The translations under genes and the position numbers were made by a program. Below are positions 27,918-35,760 of a stretch of 64,000 bases of DNA, in pieces; position 1 is the stretch's first letter, and every line of letters begins with the position of its first letter. Source of the DNA: Klebsiella quasivariicola (lineage in GTDB: Bacteria; Pseudomonadota; Gammaproteobacteria; Enterobacterales; Enterobacteriaceae); the NCBI RefSeq assembly GCF_002269255.1, contig NZ_CP022823.1, positions 992,001 to 1,056,000 on the forward strand, in the 5' to 3' direction. The notes beneath the pieces were generated by a model, which was not told where the DNA came from, ran no database searches, and saw nothing but the letters and a program-made list of their open reading frames with translations.

Positions 27918-30900
27918 CTGCGTTGTCCCTGTATTCTTCTGCATCACTTATGGCTTTCCCGGTCAGAAACACCTGTCCCGGCAGGCGGAAGTTTTTCAAC
28001 GCCAGCAGCGCCAACGGCCCTTTACCCTGTTCGACGCGCATCAGGTAATGCAGCGGCAGGCCGTCCGGTGCTTTCCACTGCAGCTTAAAGTTACTGCTGT
28101 CCAGTTGCATCACCTGCGCCTGCTCCAGCAGACGGATAAAGCTCCAGCTTCCCCGGTGGTCGGCCAGAATTCGTTCCATATTCTGCGTGCTGGTCCAGCT
28201 CAGCGACGCACCGGGCTGCCACTGTTCATCCGGCCAGTTGAAACGCTGCCAGCGTTCTTTCTGGTTGAAATATTCCAGTTCCTGCCCATCAATCACCAGA
28301 TGCGTTTTCATTACGTCGCGCGCCGGTTTTGCCCGCAGTTCAAAATGTACCCCGGCATCGCCGCTGGCAAAGACTGTGTCGGCCACATCGCGCAGGCGAT
28401 TCAGGGCGCGTAAAAACGCCGGGTTGATCGCCAGTCCTTGCGTGTTCATGGTGTCAGCCACCCAGTACCGGCCTTCGCGTTTCAACATTCCGGTGAGGTT
28501 GGAGGCAATAAACTGATTTATCCGCCCGTCGTCACGCAGGTACTGCGCCAGCAGGGGAAGTGAGGCGTCATTCGCTGTGTCTTTGAACGGGTAGCGCCCG
28601 GCAAAATCCTGCTCCCAGAGGTTGACAATAGCGCGCTGCCACTGCCGGTTAAGGCTATCCGCTGCGGGCGTCAGCACCTGTCGCCATGCCTGCTCCACCG
28701 GGCTAACAAACAACGACTGGCCAAAACCACTCCATTCTTCACCCAGGCTGGCGGCTATCAGACGGCCATAATCGCGGGTATCGGTGAGGTCGACGGTTTT
28801 GCCCTGCAATACCGTCTGCGCCAGCTGCTGCATCATCTCCTGCGGGTCCGGGGCGTTGGTGACCTGTTGGAGCTTGAGGCGCACGCGGGTCACGCGGGTG
28901 AGATAAGTTTGCAGGCTGAGCTGGCTGTCGCCAGTGCCCACGGCTTTATCACCGGTCAGCCGCAGCAGCGGGGCAAAGGTTTTGTCCATCGGTCCTGTTG
29001 GTGCTTCTTCACGGGCGGCACGGGTGTTCTGCAGTGTTTTTTCTTTACCGTTAAACAACTCTTTTGCTGATTGTGTCAGCGAGTCTGACAGACTACGGCT
29101 TTCCCTTCCTGCCGCCGCCTGCCATGCCACCGTATCTGTGAGCGCAATCAGCGGCGACTGGCGGGCATCAGCCATCAGCGTCAACTGGTCCAGCACGCCG
29201 GAAAGTGAATCTTCGTGCTTCCAGCGGAGACTGTTAAGAAACGCCAGCCAGCTTCCGGCGAAGTCGGTAAAGTAGCGTTCCGTCAGGCGGGCGCGCAGCA
29301 CCTCAGGCGAGATAACGGCGGATGCGTCCTGGCGACGGTCGCTGAGCACCCAGTCGATTTCCTCGCGCCGGGCGGTGACCACCTGTTCTATTGCCTCTTT
29401 TACCTGTCCTTCCCATGCCTGACGGGTAAACATTCCCGGTACGGTCTGTTCGGTACTGAAAAGCGGGTCTGTCAGCGTGTCGCCGGTCATGTCTGCCAGC
29501 GTGATATCGGCGTAGTTACGGGAGACCTGTTTCAGGACGTTCTGATAGAGGGTGTTTTCCGCATTGCGCACCCCAATCTGGCGCAGCAGAATTTTGCGTA
29601 CCTCACCGGTCAGTTGCGGCTGCGGGGCGATTTTCCACTGTTGATGCTCCGGCAGATTCGCCATCCAGAAGGTCAGCAGCGACGGCAGTACGCTTTGCTG
29701 GGTGCCTTCCGGTACATCTGCATAGCGCAGATGCTCTGCCATCAGCGTGGTGCTGAAAAAGGTGGCGTCAGATTTTTCCGGGCGGGACATCATCAGCAGC
29801 GCCTTAAGCTGTTTATAACGCTGTTCTGCCGTTGCGGTGCGTTGCGGACTGTTCGGCGGCAGGGCGACAAAGGCGTTCAGTTGCTGCTGCAGGTGGGCGA
29901 CCGCTACATCGCGTACCAGTCGGTTTGCCGCCTGCGCATAGCCGGGGAACGCCGCGTTCAGCATCTGAGCATTACGCTCCAAACCGAAACTCTGATACCA
30001 CGGCGTACCGTGGCGGATACGATACTGCAGACGCTCAAGCTCGCCCTGCAAGGTGTGCAGCGCAACCAGTTGCTCTGCCAGCGGCAGTCGGGTATTGATG
30101 GCCCGCGCTGTGTGCGTCCCGGTTTCCTGAATCAGGGCGCGGTTGGCAAAAAACGAGGTCATCATTCCGGTCCACCATATCGCCAGCACGCAGAAGCAGG
30201 CCATCAGCGCGGTGCGCAGCCACGGAAAGCCCACGGTGCGGCCTTTTGCATTGTCGCCAGTAACGCCCGCCCACACCAGCGATGACAGCCACGCGTGGGG
30301 AGCCGCTTCCGGCACGGCGGCCAGTGGAGGGCTGAACATCAGGCCGCGCAGGTGCAGAGAAGGGAATGCGCCGCCTGCCAGCAAGGGCTTCAGGACGGTT
30401 TGCCAGTGAACGATGCCGCGCTCTGTAAGAGTGTGGGCAAGACGCAACAGAAAATCGTGCCGGTTATTGGTCAGCAACTGCGACATTCCCTGTTCCGTCA
30501 GTTGCGGGGTTTGTGCTTCCAGTTGTGTAGCCAGTTGTTCCGGTGTGCTTCGCTCCGGCAGCAGGCAGCCGACGCTTTGTAGTGTGCGCCCGGCCTGATA
30601 ACCTCCGTCATCACAGACCAGCCACAGATACAGCGGAGCCTGAAAGCCAAGCAATTTTCCACCATTACCCAGTTCGCGCCAGCCCTTATCCAGTTGCGCC
30701 GTCTGGCAACTCTGTTTCTCCGTCAGCGGCCAGATAATACCGTCCAGCGGGCGGAAGCGGCGCAGTTTTTTCAGGGAGGCCAGCAGGGTGGTATCCGGCT
30801 CTGCCGACGCCTTGCCGCCATATATCAACACCGTATGGTCGCCTTCCTGCCAGCGCTGCTCTGTCAGCCCCGGCGCGATGGCTTCCACCTGCTCAGGCTC

Positions 30901-31272
30901 GCCCGTCACCAGCAGCAGACGGACCTGACGCTGCCAGAACAGACCGTAACGGTCGCGAAGATGAAAAAATAGTTCAGAATACAAAGATGTTCTTTGCCCA
31001 GGTTCATAACGAATTTCTTTTTCCGGGTATTCCCCCTGTTCCTCAGACTGCCGCCGTTCCCTGCGAACCCTGTATAAACGGGAAAAATACCAGGATGCCC
31101 GCAGAAAAATAAACGACATTATGCCAGCCAGCCATATATAAAACTTATTTTTATCCCCGGTTAATCCAAAAAGATCACCAAAACGCCAGATAATAAAACC
31201 CAATACAGCCGCAAAAAGCAGGAGCAGCAATACGTCTGCAATAATCGTTAACTTATTGTTTGCAGATTTCAT
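27910..31272 (-). CDS. tssM: T6SS inner-membrane protein TssM (IcmF family)
   Basis: Large inner-membrane component that spans to TssJ and forms the TssJLM channel. It has 1120 aa: two membrane segments near the N-terminus (about 10-30 and 45-63), a cytoplasmic domain, a third membrane segment near 350-372, then the long periplasmic IcmF/VasK region ending with FRLPGQVFLTGKAISDAEE. The cytoplasmic domain normally has a GxxxxGK[ST] nucleotide loop; here the corresponding place reads LLLVTGEPEQVEA, so ATP/GTP binding is doubtful. It overlaps the upstream two-TM gene by ATGA. Confidence 0.93.
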   Translation of the reverse strand: MKSANNKLTIIADVLLLLLFAAVLGFIIWRFGDLFGLTGDKNKFYIWLAGIMSFIFLRASWYFSRLYRVRRERRQSEEQGEYPEKEIRYEPGQRTSLYSELFFHLRDRYGLFWQRQVRLLLVTGEPEQVEAIAPGLTEQRWQEGDHTVLIYGGKASAEPDTTLLASLKKLRRFRPLDGIIWPLTEKQSCQTAQLDKGWRELGNGGKLLGFQAPLYLWLVCDDGGYQAGRTLQSVGCLLPERSTPEQLATQLEAQTPQLTEQGMSQLLTNNRHDFLLRLAHTLTERGIVHWQTVLKPLLAGGAFPSLHLRGLMFSPPLAAVPEAAPHAWLSSLVWAGVTGDNAKGRTVGFPWLRTALMACFCVLAIWWTGMMTSFFANRALIQETGTHTARAINTRLPLAEQLVALHTLQGELERLQYRIRHGTPWYQSFGLERNAQMLNAAFPGYAQAANRLVRDVAVAHLQQQLNAFVALPPNSPQRTATAEQRYKQLKALLMMSRPEKSDATFFSTTLMAEHLRYADVPEGTQQSVLPSLLTFWMANLPEHQQWKIAPQPQLTGEVRKILLRQIGVRNAENTLYQNVLKQVSRNYADITLADMTGDTLTDPLFSTEQTVPGMFTRQAWEGQVKEAIEQVVTARREEIDWVLSDRRQDASAVISPEVLRARLTERYFTDFAGSWLAFLNSLRWKHEDSLSGVLDQLTLMADARQSPLIALTDTVAWQAAAGRESRSLSDSLTQSAKELFNGKEKTLQNTRAAREEAPTGPMDKTFAPLLRLTGDKAVGTGDSQLSLQTYLTRVTRVRLKLQQVTNAPDPQEMMQQLAQTVLQGKTVDLTDTRDYGRLIAASLGEEWSGFGQSLFVSPVEQAWRQVLTPAADSLNRQWQRAIVNLWEQDFAGRYPFKDTANDASLPLLAQYLRDDGRINQFIASNLTGMLKREGRYWVADTMNTQGLAINPAFLRALNRLRDVADTVFASGDAGVHFELRAKPARDVMKTHLVIDGQELEYFNQKERWQRFNWPDEQWQPGASLSWTSTQNMERILADHRGSWSFIRLLEQAQVMQLDSSNFKLQWKAPDGLPLHYLMRVEQGKGPLALLALKNFRLPGQVFLTGKAISDAEEYRDNADE

Positions 31273-32408
31273 GAAGCCTCCACCGGGTGGACAGTAGTAA
31301 TTATCCAGTCGTCTTCATATCTGGCCATCATCAGATAATCTGATTTTTGATAAGACGCCGCCGAGACTGCTAACGCCGCAGTTAACCAGACCGAATTCAA
31401 TCCGGGTAGACCACTGAGGCTTTCCATTACGTGGATATTATCAACTTGTAATTTCCCTTCTTTTTCGTTGAAGCATTGAAGAATACTGCCGCTGACGGGT
31501 AACAGACCAGCGCAGTCCCCTGTCAGTCCTGTGGCATTTCCGGCTATTTTTTGCGTATCAATAAAAATATCCAGATCTTTATCAAAACGATCGGCTACCA
31601 CAACCATCGGACGAAAAATTCTGGCTTTTTCATCCAGTTGATATTTTTTTACTACATCATCTGCTGCGAATAAAAAGGAAACTATGCCATCTGAATAATT
31701 TTCTTTGCCGTTAAGCTGTAAAACCAGAACAATATATATTTTTTCTTCTGTCACTTTCAGCCAGACGTCAAGTTGTTCAAATAAAAGAGAAGGAACAAGA
31801 CGGACAGATCCGGACGGCAACATGATGTTCATCTCCTCCAGCACTCTGGAAAAATCGGCCTCCATACGGGTATATTCTCTTTCATTACAGTCCGTAAGGA
31901 TAATAAACTCTTTTGCAATCCGAACGGGAAGATTAAAAATATCATTTTCATCAATAAGAAGAGTAAAGAAAGAAAACCAGTCATTAGTTTTCCATGTAAA
32001 ATAATCAATCCTCACGGATAAACCATACATTACCTCTGACTGATTGTCTGATAGTGACGATCCATCCACTTCGCCGGGAAGGAAAAGTTTACTGCCCAGC
32101 ACAGAGACATAACGGCCTCCCCATTTTTCCCATTCTGTGTTGATATTATTGATGTTATGCATTATTACCGTATAATTTTGCATGGCTCTGGCATAAAAAT
32201 ATATTTGTAAACAGAAGAGGAAAAGACACAGGATTAGAGGAGAAAATAAGATTAATAAAGTAACATTATCTCTAATGATTTCATCACGAAAGAGATAAAA
32301 GAGTAGCAATAAAAACGCACTAAGAATAAGGAAGGTGAGAAGCCATTTATAAAGAGGTATTTTCACTGGGCTATCTGGTTCTTCAATATGTTTTCTTTTC
32401 CATGCCAT
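31269..32408 (-). CDS. T6SS-linked two-TM protein of unknown function
   Basis: 379 aa, not recognised. Two membrane segments near the N-terminus (about 20-40 and 50-72) are followed by a roughly 300-residue soluble domain with alternating strands. The gene ends with WIITTVHPVEAS and overlaps tssM by ATGA, so it is translated with it. It is AT-rich compared with tssM. Possible roles are an assembly accessory protein for TssM or an anchored immunity protein; the sequence does not decide. Confidence 0.6.
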   Translation of the reverse strand: MAWKRKHIEEPDSPVKIPLYKWLLTFLILSAFLLLLFYLFRDEIIRDNVTLLILFSPLILCLFLFCLQIYFYARAMQNYTVIMHNINNINTEWEKWGGRYVSVLGSKLFLPGEVDGSSLSDNQSEVMYGLSVRIDYFTWKTNDWFSFFTLLIDENDIFNLPVRIAKEFIILTDCNEREYTRMEADFSRVLEEMNIMLPSGSVRLVPSLLFEQLDVWLKVTEEKIYIVLVLQLNGKENYSDGIVSFLFAADDVVKKYQLDEKARIFRPMVVVADRFDKDLDIFIDTQKIAGNATGLTGDCAGLLPVSGSILQCFNEKEGKLQVDNIHVMESLSGLPGLNSVWLTAALAVSAASYQKSDYLMMARYEDDWIITTVHPVEAS

Positions 32409-32466
32409 AAAGTTTATCCATTTAATAAAAATAAGTCATCAATCGGTGGAAGGTATTGGCAGTGAG

Positions 32467-32709
32467 CTATTTAAGAATGTAAATATGCTCACCTTCACCA
32501 GTCATATTTACCTTGCGATCTATAAAAACCAGTTTCCGCCCACATGTATCTTCCATCTTTCATTATTGATAGCGCCTGAAGTATGATTTTTGAAAATGAA
32601 TTCATTAAAGCCAACTTCATTCAACTCGAAATAAACAGCTTCACCACCGTTTGAACATGATTTTATCTTTATCAGGTGGCGTGATTAAACGGAAAAATAC
32701 GTTACGCTA
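32467..32709 (-). pseudogene. Remnant of a small gene, broken by at least two frameshifts
   Basis: The 305-nt gap between the two-TM gene and the next coding stretch looks formerly coding. In three successive frames the minus strand reads VFFRLITPPDKDKI, then KSCSNGGEAVYFELNEVGF...NNERWKI, then TCGRKLVFIDRKVNMTGEGE up to a TAG at 32467. Each piece is protein-like and joins the next after a one-base correction. No start codon is left at the upstream end. It is probably a decayed accessory or immunity gene; the product is unknown. Confidence 0.45.
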
Positions 32710-32713
32710 AATG

Positions 32714-33084
32714 TCACTGTGACACATTCCAGTTATTGAGCGCATCTGTCAGATTACAGCGCCCCGTTTTCGTCTCCATCACGTCATACATATTAAATAC
32801 ATAATTGCCATTTCCGGTATCTTTGACGTTTCCGATAAACGCAAAATACATCGACTGGCTTTTACTCTGATTAAACGTCTGGTACGCTTTTTCTATATTT
32901 TCTTGATTAGCATCTGCGGTCCTGACTATTTTCATTTTTAATGGCGGGCTGTCGCAACGGACAAAAAAATCTCCTGATTTTCTTTTTTTAACATGCCCCA
33001 GAAAATATCATTATAATCCTCAGCATATGCATTGCCTGCTAGAAAATATATAAAGAACAGTCCTGTCAATAATGATTTCAGCAT
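32714..33084 (-). pseudogene. Frameshifted small exported protein (putative immunity gene)
   Basis: The ATG at 33084 starts a clear signal peptide (MLKSLLTGLFFIYFLAGNAYA) and continues to ENQEIF, where a run of seven A on the plus strand (32963-32969) puts the frame into a stop at 32938. Adding one base to this run joins it to the next frame, EIFFVRCDSPPLKMKIVRTA, which continues to the end at 32714. The repaired product is about 123 aa, about 100 aa after signal removal. It follows the 365-aa effector-linked gene, so an immunity role is plausible. Either the gene is inactivated, or the run is a sequencing or phase-variation site. Confidence 0.6.
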
Positions 33085-33193
33085 TACGCTTTCTCCTGTC
33101 AGAATAAAATCCCTTTTATGTCCCCAGTGAATGTAGGGGACATTATTTCTTTCTGCGTTTTTATCCCCGCCTGCCATTTCTTTCTGACGGACG

Positions 33194-34291
33194 TTATCCC
33201 GCTTCAGAAACCCACACCGGGCCGCCGTCGTGTCGCGCCATCAGGGACCACAAAACATGAAACTTTTCGCCTTGTTTATGCTCCTCCTCCATTATTCTGT
33301 CTTCCCATTCCGGCATCAGTTCCCCCTGCTCCAGCGTTACCGTGACCGGTTTGTCCTCCACAAAAATCGACCATTCACCGCCGTGTGGACAGGGTTCGCC
33401 GCTGGACGCGCTTATCCGCTGCTGTTCCGTGATGTACTGTTGCTGGCGTTGCGGCCAGTTGTAAAGCTCCTCCAGGGTTCCCCGCGGGAAAAAGCCTTCC
33501 AGCGGCACGTTGATAAACCGGTTTTTCACCCGCCGTATCCGTATCCAGTTGGTTTTTGTCCATGCCCCTTCCTCCCAGTAATACTCCTGCTGACCAACAT
33601 CATTGACATACTGAGTTCGCATACGTCCCTGCCATGCATCAGGAATATTCTCCCTCAGATACATCAGGCGCGCCCCCGCATCAAGTAGATCCGGCAGGTA
33701 CAAACCGTCAATCGTCACCGGATCGCCTTCCCGGAGATACACGCTGTGATCCAGTTCATAGAGTGGCAGTTGCATAGGTAGCGCCAGTGGACCATAAAGA
33801 CTCTCTTCATAGTAATAAGTCAGCGAACCTTCGTACCAATAACCCGTCGAAGTGTCTTTTATCAGATCATCATAGAACCCCGCCCGCCAGAGTAGTTTCT
33901 GATATTGCTTCTGAGCTACATCAGGCATCCAGTTCGGGAAATAATCTATCAACCCCCGCCGATCACTACTGATATTTCCCCCAGAATGCAGTGCATTTGG
34001 ATCGTTTTGCTGACGCTGTAGAAAATCATAATGTACCGACTTTAATGTACCGCGAATATTGGGCAGTACCCGCCCCCCCCAGACAGCATCAATCTGTTCA
34101 TACAGCGGGCGCCGACGGATATCCAGAGGCATGCTTTTTGCCCATTCAGCCACCTGATACTCACATAACTCAACCAATGTCCGCCACGCCTCATAACGCT
34201 TCCGATAATATTCCACCGACATTGCTCGCTCTAGCAGCCAGCACTCTTGGGGGTGCAATATCGCCATATTACCTCCTTCTTTATTTATCAA
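33194..34291 (-). CDS. Putative cognate protein (immunity or adaptor) of the vgrG-linked effector
   Basis: 365 aa from 34291; Met9 (MAILHPQECWLLERAMSVEYY) is a plausible alternative start. There is no signal peptide or clear membrane segment. The first 250 residues are helical and rich in Arg, Tyr and Trp. Near the C-terminus is SSGEPCPHGGEWSIFVEDK, a Pro-Cys-Pro...Gly-Glu-Trp motif that I associate with T6SS-linked immunity proteins. The gene lies 15 nt after the 483-aa effector, in the usual immunity position. The family was not named with confidence. Confidence 0.6.
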   Translation of the reverse strand: MINKEGGNMAILHPQECWLLERAMSVEYYRKRYEAWRTLVELCEYQVAEWAKSMPLDIRRRPLYEQIDAVWGGRVLPNIRGTLKSVHYDFLQRQQNDPNALHSGGNISSDRRGLIDYFPNWMPDVAQKQYQKLLWRAGFYDDLIKDTSTGYWYEGSLTYYYEESLYGPLALPMQLPLYELDHSVYLREGDPVTIDGLYLPDLLDAGARLMYLRENIPDAWQGRMRTQYVNDVGQQEYYWEEGAWTKTNWIRIRRVKNRFINVPLEGFFPRGTLEELYNWPQRQQQYITEQQRISASSGEPCPHGGEWSIFVEDKPVTVTLEQGELMPEWEDRIMEEEHKQGEKFHVLWSLMARHDGGPVWVSEAG

Positions 34292-34306
34292 TCTTTCCTG
34301 TGGTTA

Positions 34307-35758
34307 TCACTCTTCAGGCACGAAAATTTTAGTTTGCAACTGGGGAATGCCGATATACATATCTACTTCATCAGAAAAATCCCTATATCCCCACCCTGTG
34401 TGCTGACGTTTCCCCAGATAATTCAGATTCAGATCGGCCGGGTCTATCACTATCTGAATTCCCCCACCTTCCAACACTATGTCCACATTTTTACCATTAT
34501 CAGTCACTCTACGCGACTGTGAGGCAGCGGGACCTTCCCAGACTTTCATTGTGGTGCCTGGCGGGACGGTATACACCACATATTCGCCATTTTCATTCCA
34601 GCTCTTCCATACCGCAAAACGTCGCCGCCACTGCGATTTGCTTTTCAGAGCCATAAACTCAGCCTCACGCATCCAGCAAAAACTGTTATCACTACTGGCA
34701 GGATCCAATACACGGTACAATTTTTCATTCTGTGGCAGCTCAACATAACGCATTTGATGAAAGCTTTTTATATTATCTTCCGACAAAGCAGGCCAGCCTT
34801 CCTTATCCTTTTCCAGTCGCATCAGACTCTTCTGCTCTGCGCTCGCCTGTTTCAGCCCTGGATATTTCTCAGTTACCCCCACATCCACCCAGTCCGGCTT
34901 ATTATGAACCAATAACTCAGCCTCTTCTGCATCTTTAAGACGAGCCGGGCGATGCGGATTAGCGCCAGTATGAGCCTTATAATAATTATCGCCTTCCTGT
35001 CGTAGACGCGAGGCCAGCTTTTCCAGTGTCTCATTCAGCGGAGCCAGTGCCTTCTCCAGCATAGTATTGGCCTGACTACGAATAGAAACCAGCAATTTCC
35101 AGGTCGTCTCAATCGGCTGGCGAATAGATTCCGGCCCCCAAGATTTGGCTTTATCCAGCAGGCTTCCAGTGACTTCCATTAATTCATCAAATTTCGTCAA
35201 CAGCACGGACACATTTAGCTGCGCAATCAGCTCTCTGACCTGCTTCTCGGCATATTGGTAGGGGTTATAAATCTTCATATATTTCATTGTGGCCTGCACT
35301 ACGGTCATATCAATGAATCTGTTAAATAACGAGACAGCAGCATCAATAGCTTTTAAGGTTATCTTCCCAGAAAGAGCAGCTTTTCTTATCGAATTAAATA
35401 GCACTTTGAAAATCCCTTTAATCAGGGAACCCGCAACTGGAATAAGACCAACCAGAGTGAGGATCATTGCCACCCATGCCCAGGTGGTATCTGTTTTTTT
35501 ATCGTTTCCTTCCTTTATTTTCATGCAGTTAGCAACCAGATCACGGACATCGCAAATCTGATCCACCAGAGGGATCATAGAAATAACAGTACCTGTTACT
35601 ACCTGCCCGGTACTCTGGTTATCGTTAAAATCTCCCTGAATGGTTTCCCAAATCCACTGCCCGGTCGCTTCAATTTTCTTCTGTATGCCAGAATACCAGC
35701 TTTCTGGTGGCGGCTGATAAAAAGCCAGCGCTCTGTCTAAATCAGTGTCTGTATCCAT
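34307..35758 (-). CDS. T6SS effector with TM-containing N-terminus and unassigned toxin domain
   Basis: 483 aa, 2 nt after vgrG. Residues about 34-120 match the pattern of membrane-inserting N-termini of T6SS cargo effectors: WIWETIQGDFNDNQSTGQ, two hydrophobic segments (about 51-72 and 92-120), IPLVDQICDVRD and GLIPVAGSLIKGIFK. Residues 155-260 are helical. Residues about 340-445 form a separate domain: LYRVLDP, SFCWMREAEF, WRRRFAVWKSWNENGEYVVY, VWEGPAASQ and LEGGGIQIVID. I could not assign its activity. A protein of this kind is usually loaded through the VgrG C-terminal extension and neutralised by the following gene. Confidence 0.7.
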   Translation of the reverse strand: MDTDTDLDRALAFYQPPPESWYSGIQKKIEATGQWIWETIQGDFNDNQSTGQVVTGTVISMIPLVDQICDVRDLVANCMKIKEGNDKKTDTTWAWVAMILTLVGLIPVAGSLIKGIFKVLFNSIRKAALSGKITLKAIDAAVSLFNRFIDMTVVQATMKYMKIYNPYQYAEKQVRELIAQLNVSVLLTKFDELMEVTGSLLDKAKSWGPESIRQPIETTWKLLVSIRSQANTMLEKALAPLNETLEKLASRLRQEGDNYYKAHTGANPHRPARLKDAEEAELLVHNKPDWVDVGVTEKYPGLKQASAEQKSLMRLEKDKEGWPALSEDNIKSFHQMRYVELPQNEKLYRVLDPASSDNSFCWMREAEFMALKSKSQWRRRFAVWKSWNENGEYVVYTVPPGTTMKVWEGPAASQSRRVTDNGKNVDIVLEGGGIQIVIDPADLNLNYLGKRQHTGWGYRDFSDEVDMYIGIPQLQTKIFVPEE

Positions 35759-35760
35759 TA

